Shown here one piece after another: positions 61,602-64,000 of a stretch of DNA of 64,000 nucleotides. This stretch comes from Alloalcanivorax xenomutans (GTDB lineage Bacteria; Pseudomonadota; Gammaproteobacteria; Pseudomonadales; Alcanivoracaceae). Below the pieces are notes generated by a model. It did no database searches, was not told where the DNA came from, and saw nothing but the letters and a program-made list of their open reading frames with translations. Within the stretch, counting starts at the first letter, position 1, and each line of letters starts with the position of its first letter. The DNA lies in NCBI RefSeq assembly GCF_900217905.1, contig NZ_OBMO01000006.1, forward strand, positions 1-64,000. Reading direction: 5' to 3'. The position numbers and the translations under genes were made by a program.

Positions 61602-62275
61602 GCGTATCAGCGCCACTGGCGCTGCAGGCCCGCCTCAATGCCCTGCTGCCGGAAATCCAACTGTGTGCCACGCCGCTGCCGCTGGTACCGGAGCTGTCCT
61701 TATGGCTGCTGGACCGGCTGCTGGCGGACCAGCGTCTGGAGCAGGAGGTGGCCAATGCCTTGATGGAAGCGCCGCCATACTGGTCGTTATGTTGGGCCTC
61801 GGGGCAGGTGTTGGCACGTCACCTGCTGACCCACCCGGAGTGGGTGAAGGGCCGCTGTGTGGTGGACGTGGGGCCCGGCTCCGGTGTGGTGGCGGTGGCC
61901 GCCGCCCGGGCCGGTGCCCGTCGGGTCATTGCCTGCGACCTGGACCCGGACGCGCTGGCCGCCAGCGAAGCCAACGCCGCCCTCAACGGGGTCAGTGTGG
62001 AATTGAGCGACGATCTGGAGGCCTGTCTGGCTGTGGCCGATCGCGTTACCGCCGCCGATATTCTCTACGACCGGGATAACCTGCCCCTGCTGGACCGCTT
62101 TCGCCAGGCCGGCGCGCCGGTGTTGCTGGCGGATTCCCGTATCGCCGGACTGAATCCGCCGGGGTATCGTCTGCTGGGACATTGGCATGCGACCACCTGG
62201 CCGGATCTGGGGGAAGCCAATGAGTTCAACCAGGTACGGCTGTTTTTATCGGAACCCCATTTGTTGGAACCCTGA
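61598..62275 (+). CDS. class I SAM-dependent methyltransferase (METTL20/PrmA-like)
   Basis: A 225-residue enzyme. Motif I is VVDVGPGSGVVAVAA (88-102). The segment APPYWSLCWASGQVLARHLL before it is typical of the ETFB-lysine / PrmA-like protein methyltransferases. The motif IV region DILYDRDNLP differs from the NPP(Y) of nucleic-acid enzymes, favouring a protein or small-molecule substrate. Start GTG 61598 overlaps the trmH stop. The target could be ETF-beta or a ribosomal protein; this is inference. Confidence 0.8.
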   Translation: MSVSAPLALQARLNALLPEIQLCATPLPLVPELSLWLLDRLLADQRLEQEVANALMEAPPYWSLCWASGQVLARHLLTHPEWVKGRCVVDVGPGSGVVAVAAARAGARRVIACDLDPDALAASEANAALNGVSVELSDDLEACLAVADRVTAADILYDRDNLPLLDRFRQAGAPVLLADSRIAGLNPPGYRLLGHWHATTWPDLGEANEFNQVRLFLSEPHLLEP

Positions 62276-62380
62276 AGGCCGGGCGAGGGTCGAAGGTTCA
62301 CGATCCGCTAACCTGGCTGTCGTGTTGATGGCCAGTTCAAGCCCGATTAAGTTAGTGCCCAGGTACAGGAGGATGTGGCC

Positions 62381-63772
62381 TTGTACGCACCATTGAGATC
62401 CTATTATTCCTTTATTTGCGCGCTTTGCGTTGCTCTGTTGTTGGCCGCCGCCGTACCGGCTCGGGCGGCGTTGCCCGTGGCGCAGGGGGAATCGTTGCCG
62501 ACGCTTGCGCCGATGTTGGAAAAAACCGCGCCGGCGGTGGTGAACATCGCCATCGAGACGCGGGTGCGGACCGCCCGCAATCCGCTGCTGGAGGATCCGT
62601 TCTTCCGTCGCTTTTTCAATATTCCCGAACAGCAGCAGCCTTCCACCCGGCGTGCCATCAGCGCCGGCTCCGGCGTTATTGTCGACGCCAAGCAAGGCTA
62701 CGTGCTGACCAACGCCCATGTGGCCAAGAACGCGGATAAAATCGAAGTGACTCTCACCGATGGCCGCGAACTGAGCGCGGAACTGGTGGGACTGGATGAG
62801 GAAGTGGATCTGGCGGTGCTCAAGCTGGACAAGACCGATGATCTGACCCAGATCCGGATCGGCGACTCCACCGGGTTGCGGGTGGGGGATTATGTTCTGG
62901 CCATCGGCAACCCATTTGGTTTGGGCCAGACCGTGACCTCCGGCATCGTCTCCGCGCTGGGCCGGACCGGCCTGGGCATTGAAGGCTACGAGAACTTCAT
63001 TCAAACCGACGCCTCCATCAACCCCGGCAATTCCGGCGGTGCGCTGGTCAACCTGCGTGGCGAACTGGTCGGTATTAACACGGCAATCCTGGCGCCTTCC
63101 GGAGGGAACGTCGGTATCGGTTTCGCCATTCCCACGGAGATGGCGGTGAATGTGATGGAGCAGTTGATCGAGCATGGCGAGGTACGACGTGGCGTGCTGG
63201 GCGTGACGATCCAGGATCTGACACCGGAGCTGGCGGATGCCTTCCAGGTGAAACAACGGCAGCGTGGCGTGGTGGTCACCAATGTGGTGGAAGACAGCGC
63301 CGCGGATAAAGCCGGTCTCAAGGCCGGTGACGTGGTGGTGGAAGTGGATGGCCAGGCGGTGACCCGGGCGGCGGACTTGCGTAACAAGGTCGGGTTGTCG
63401 CCGGTGGGCGAAAAAGTGCGGCTCAACATTATTCGCGATGGCCGTAAGCGCGAAGTCGTGGCGGTCATTACCGAGTCCGATCAACGCCAGTCCGGTGGCG
63501 ACGCCATCTCCAAGTTCCTGCAAGGCGCCAGTCTGCGCGATCTGCGTAAAGGTGAGCTGCGGCACGCTGACAGTGGCGTACTGGTGGAAGCGGTGGAACG
63601 TAATTCCCCGGCCTGGCGTGCCGGCTTGCGTGGCGGCGATGTGATTATCAATGCCAATCGTCAGAATGTGGCCAACATGAAGGAACTGGAGTCGGCGGTG
63701 CCCGATGCCGATGCCGCCCTGTTGTTGCGTGTCAATCGTGACGGCGGTGTATTCTTCGTGGTGGTGCGCTGA
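62381..63772 (+). CDS. degQ: periplasmic serine protease DegQ/DegP type
   Basis: A 463-residue HtrA-family protease with a signal peptide (hydrophobic 9-27), a catalytic triad His113 (LTNAHVAKN), Asp143 (EVDLAVLKL), Ser218 (NPGNSGGAL), and two PDZ domains in the C-terminal half. It degrades or refolds misfolded periplasmic proteins. I chose TTG 62381, eight bases after AGGAGG; GTG 62375 is only two bases from it. The length is closer to DegQ than to DegP. Confidence 0.9.
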   Translation: MYAPLRSYYSFICALCVALLLAAAVPARAALPVAQGESLPTLAPMLEKTAPAVVNIAIETRVRTARNPLLEDPFFRRFFNIPEQQQPSTRRAISAGSGVIVDAKQGYVLTNAHVAKNADKIEVTLTDGRELSAELVGLDEEVDLAVLKLDKTDDLTQIRIGDSTGLRVGDYVLAIGNPFGLGQTVTSGIVSALGRTGLGIEGYENFIQTDASINPGNSGGALVNLRGELVGINTAILAPSGGNVGIGFAIPTEMAVNVMEQLIEHGEVRRGVLGVTIQDLTPELADAFQVKQRQRGVVVTNVVEDSAADKAGLKAGDVVVEVDGQAVTRAADLRNKVGLSPVGEKVRLNIIRDGRKREVVAVITESDQRQSGGDAISKFLQGASLRDLRKGELRHADSGVLVEAVERNSPAWRAGLRGGDVIINANRQNVANMKELESAVPDADAALLLRVNRDGGVFFVVVR

Positions 63773-63801
63773 TCCAGGTAAATCCTGACACGGGCGTATA
63801 A

Positions 63802-63827
63802 GGCTGTCCCACAATGGTGGGACAGCC
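63802..63827. terminator. terminator hairpin after degQ
   Basis: GGCTGTCCCAC (63802-63812) and GTGGGACAGCC (63817-63827) form a perfect 11-bp stem with a four-base loop AATG, between convergent genes. No T-run follows on either side. Confidence 0.65.
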
Positions 63828-63841
63828 GGGCCCGGTCTTCG

Positions 63842-64000
63842 CTAACGGGCCGGAAACGCAGTCCAGCGATCCAGCCAGGTGGCACTGGCGCCGGGCCGCA
63901 CCGCGCCGAGGTAGTTGGCCGCTTCGTCCCAGAATTCGCCTTGAGGTACTGGTACCGCGCCGCGCGCCGCTGGTGAGCGCAGAGCCGGCGTGGCATTGGG
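63842..64000 (-). CDS. C-terminal part of an unidentified gene cut by the window edge
   Basis: Reading the reverse strand from 64000 gives 52 residues ending VRPGASATWLDRWTAFPAR and a TAG stop at 63842-63844. The composition and the aromatic-rich tail look like real coding sequence, and the gene faces degQ tail-to-tail with a terminator between. I do not recognise the family from this fragment. Confidence 0.5.
   Translation of the reverse strand, partial: PNATPALRSPAARGAVPVPQGEFWDEAANYLGAVRPGASATWLDRWTAFPAR

Overview
The window is GC-rich, densely coded chromosomal DNA from a gammaproteobacterium. The block corB - ccsA-like - ffh - rpsP - rimM - trmD - rplS - (glsB-like) - xerD - dsbC - alaC-like - hom - thrC (43.7-55.9 kb) has the order typical of Pseudomonas and Oceanospirillales-type marine bacteria. 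Together with the many acyl-CoA genes and short-chain oxidoreductases, this suggests an Alcanivorax/Alloalcanivorax-like organism. That assignment is inference from gene order and gene style, not from a database match. No rRNA, tRNA, CRISPR array or intact insertion sequence was found.

Region 1 (0-13 kb) is an accessory stretch crowded with regulators: AraC, XRE/MmyB-type, two LysR, two TetR and one MocR. They sit beside a LysE-type exporter, a DHA2-type MFS exporter, a YggS / glutamine-amidotransferase operon, an SDR oxidoreductase, an NmrA-like oxidoreductase and a small thioredoxin. Several divergent intergenic spaces hold clear repeated or palindromic operator candidates (590-625, 4044-4081, 8371-8409, 10319-10393). 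Region 2 (13.2-16.9 kb) is a four-gene manganese/iron ABC importer (sitABCD-like) behind a Fur-like box. Region 3 (17.6-21.5 kb) is a DNA-repair pair: a FAN1-type VRR-NUC nuclease overlapping an XPD/DinG-like iron-sulfur helicase that carries its own N-terminal PD-(D/E)XK-like nuclease domain. Region 4 (21.6-30.6 kb) is acyl-CoA and redox metabolism: a PaaX-type regulator facing a crotonase and an acyl-CoA synthetase; a four-haem cytochrome that looks like a TsdB-TsdA fusion; and a compact operon TetR - hotdog thioesterase - MATE exporter - thiolase.

Region 5 (30.8-45.9 kb) is mostly housekeeping: purT, tadA, mltF, purL, two NUDIX hydrolases, a gamma-carbonic anhydrase, a patatin-like hydrolase, CorB and a CcsA-like membrane protein. 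It also carries dispersed repeats: a tandem 75-bp triple-hairpin element and short heptamer-type repeats placed at the ends of genes. Region 6 (46-56 kb) is the conserved signal-recognition / ribosome / tRNA-modification operon, then xerD, dsbC and the threonine branch (alaC-like aminotransferase, hom, thrC). Region 7 (56-64 kb) has an outer-membrane porin-like protein, a family VIII-type esterase, an Mpo1-like protein overlapping a truncated haemoglobin, a CoA-transferase, trmH overlapping a METTL20/PrmA-like methyltransferase, a DegQ-type periplasmic protease, and the end of an unidentified gene cut by the window edge.

No single wholly novel system stands out. The best candidates for a second look are the structured 75-bp repeat with compensatory changes between copies, the FAN1/nuclease-helicase pair, the tetrahaem TsdBA-like fusion, the MocR-YggS divergent locus with tandem operators, and a crotonase lacking one catalytic glutamate.
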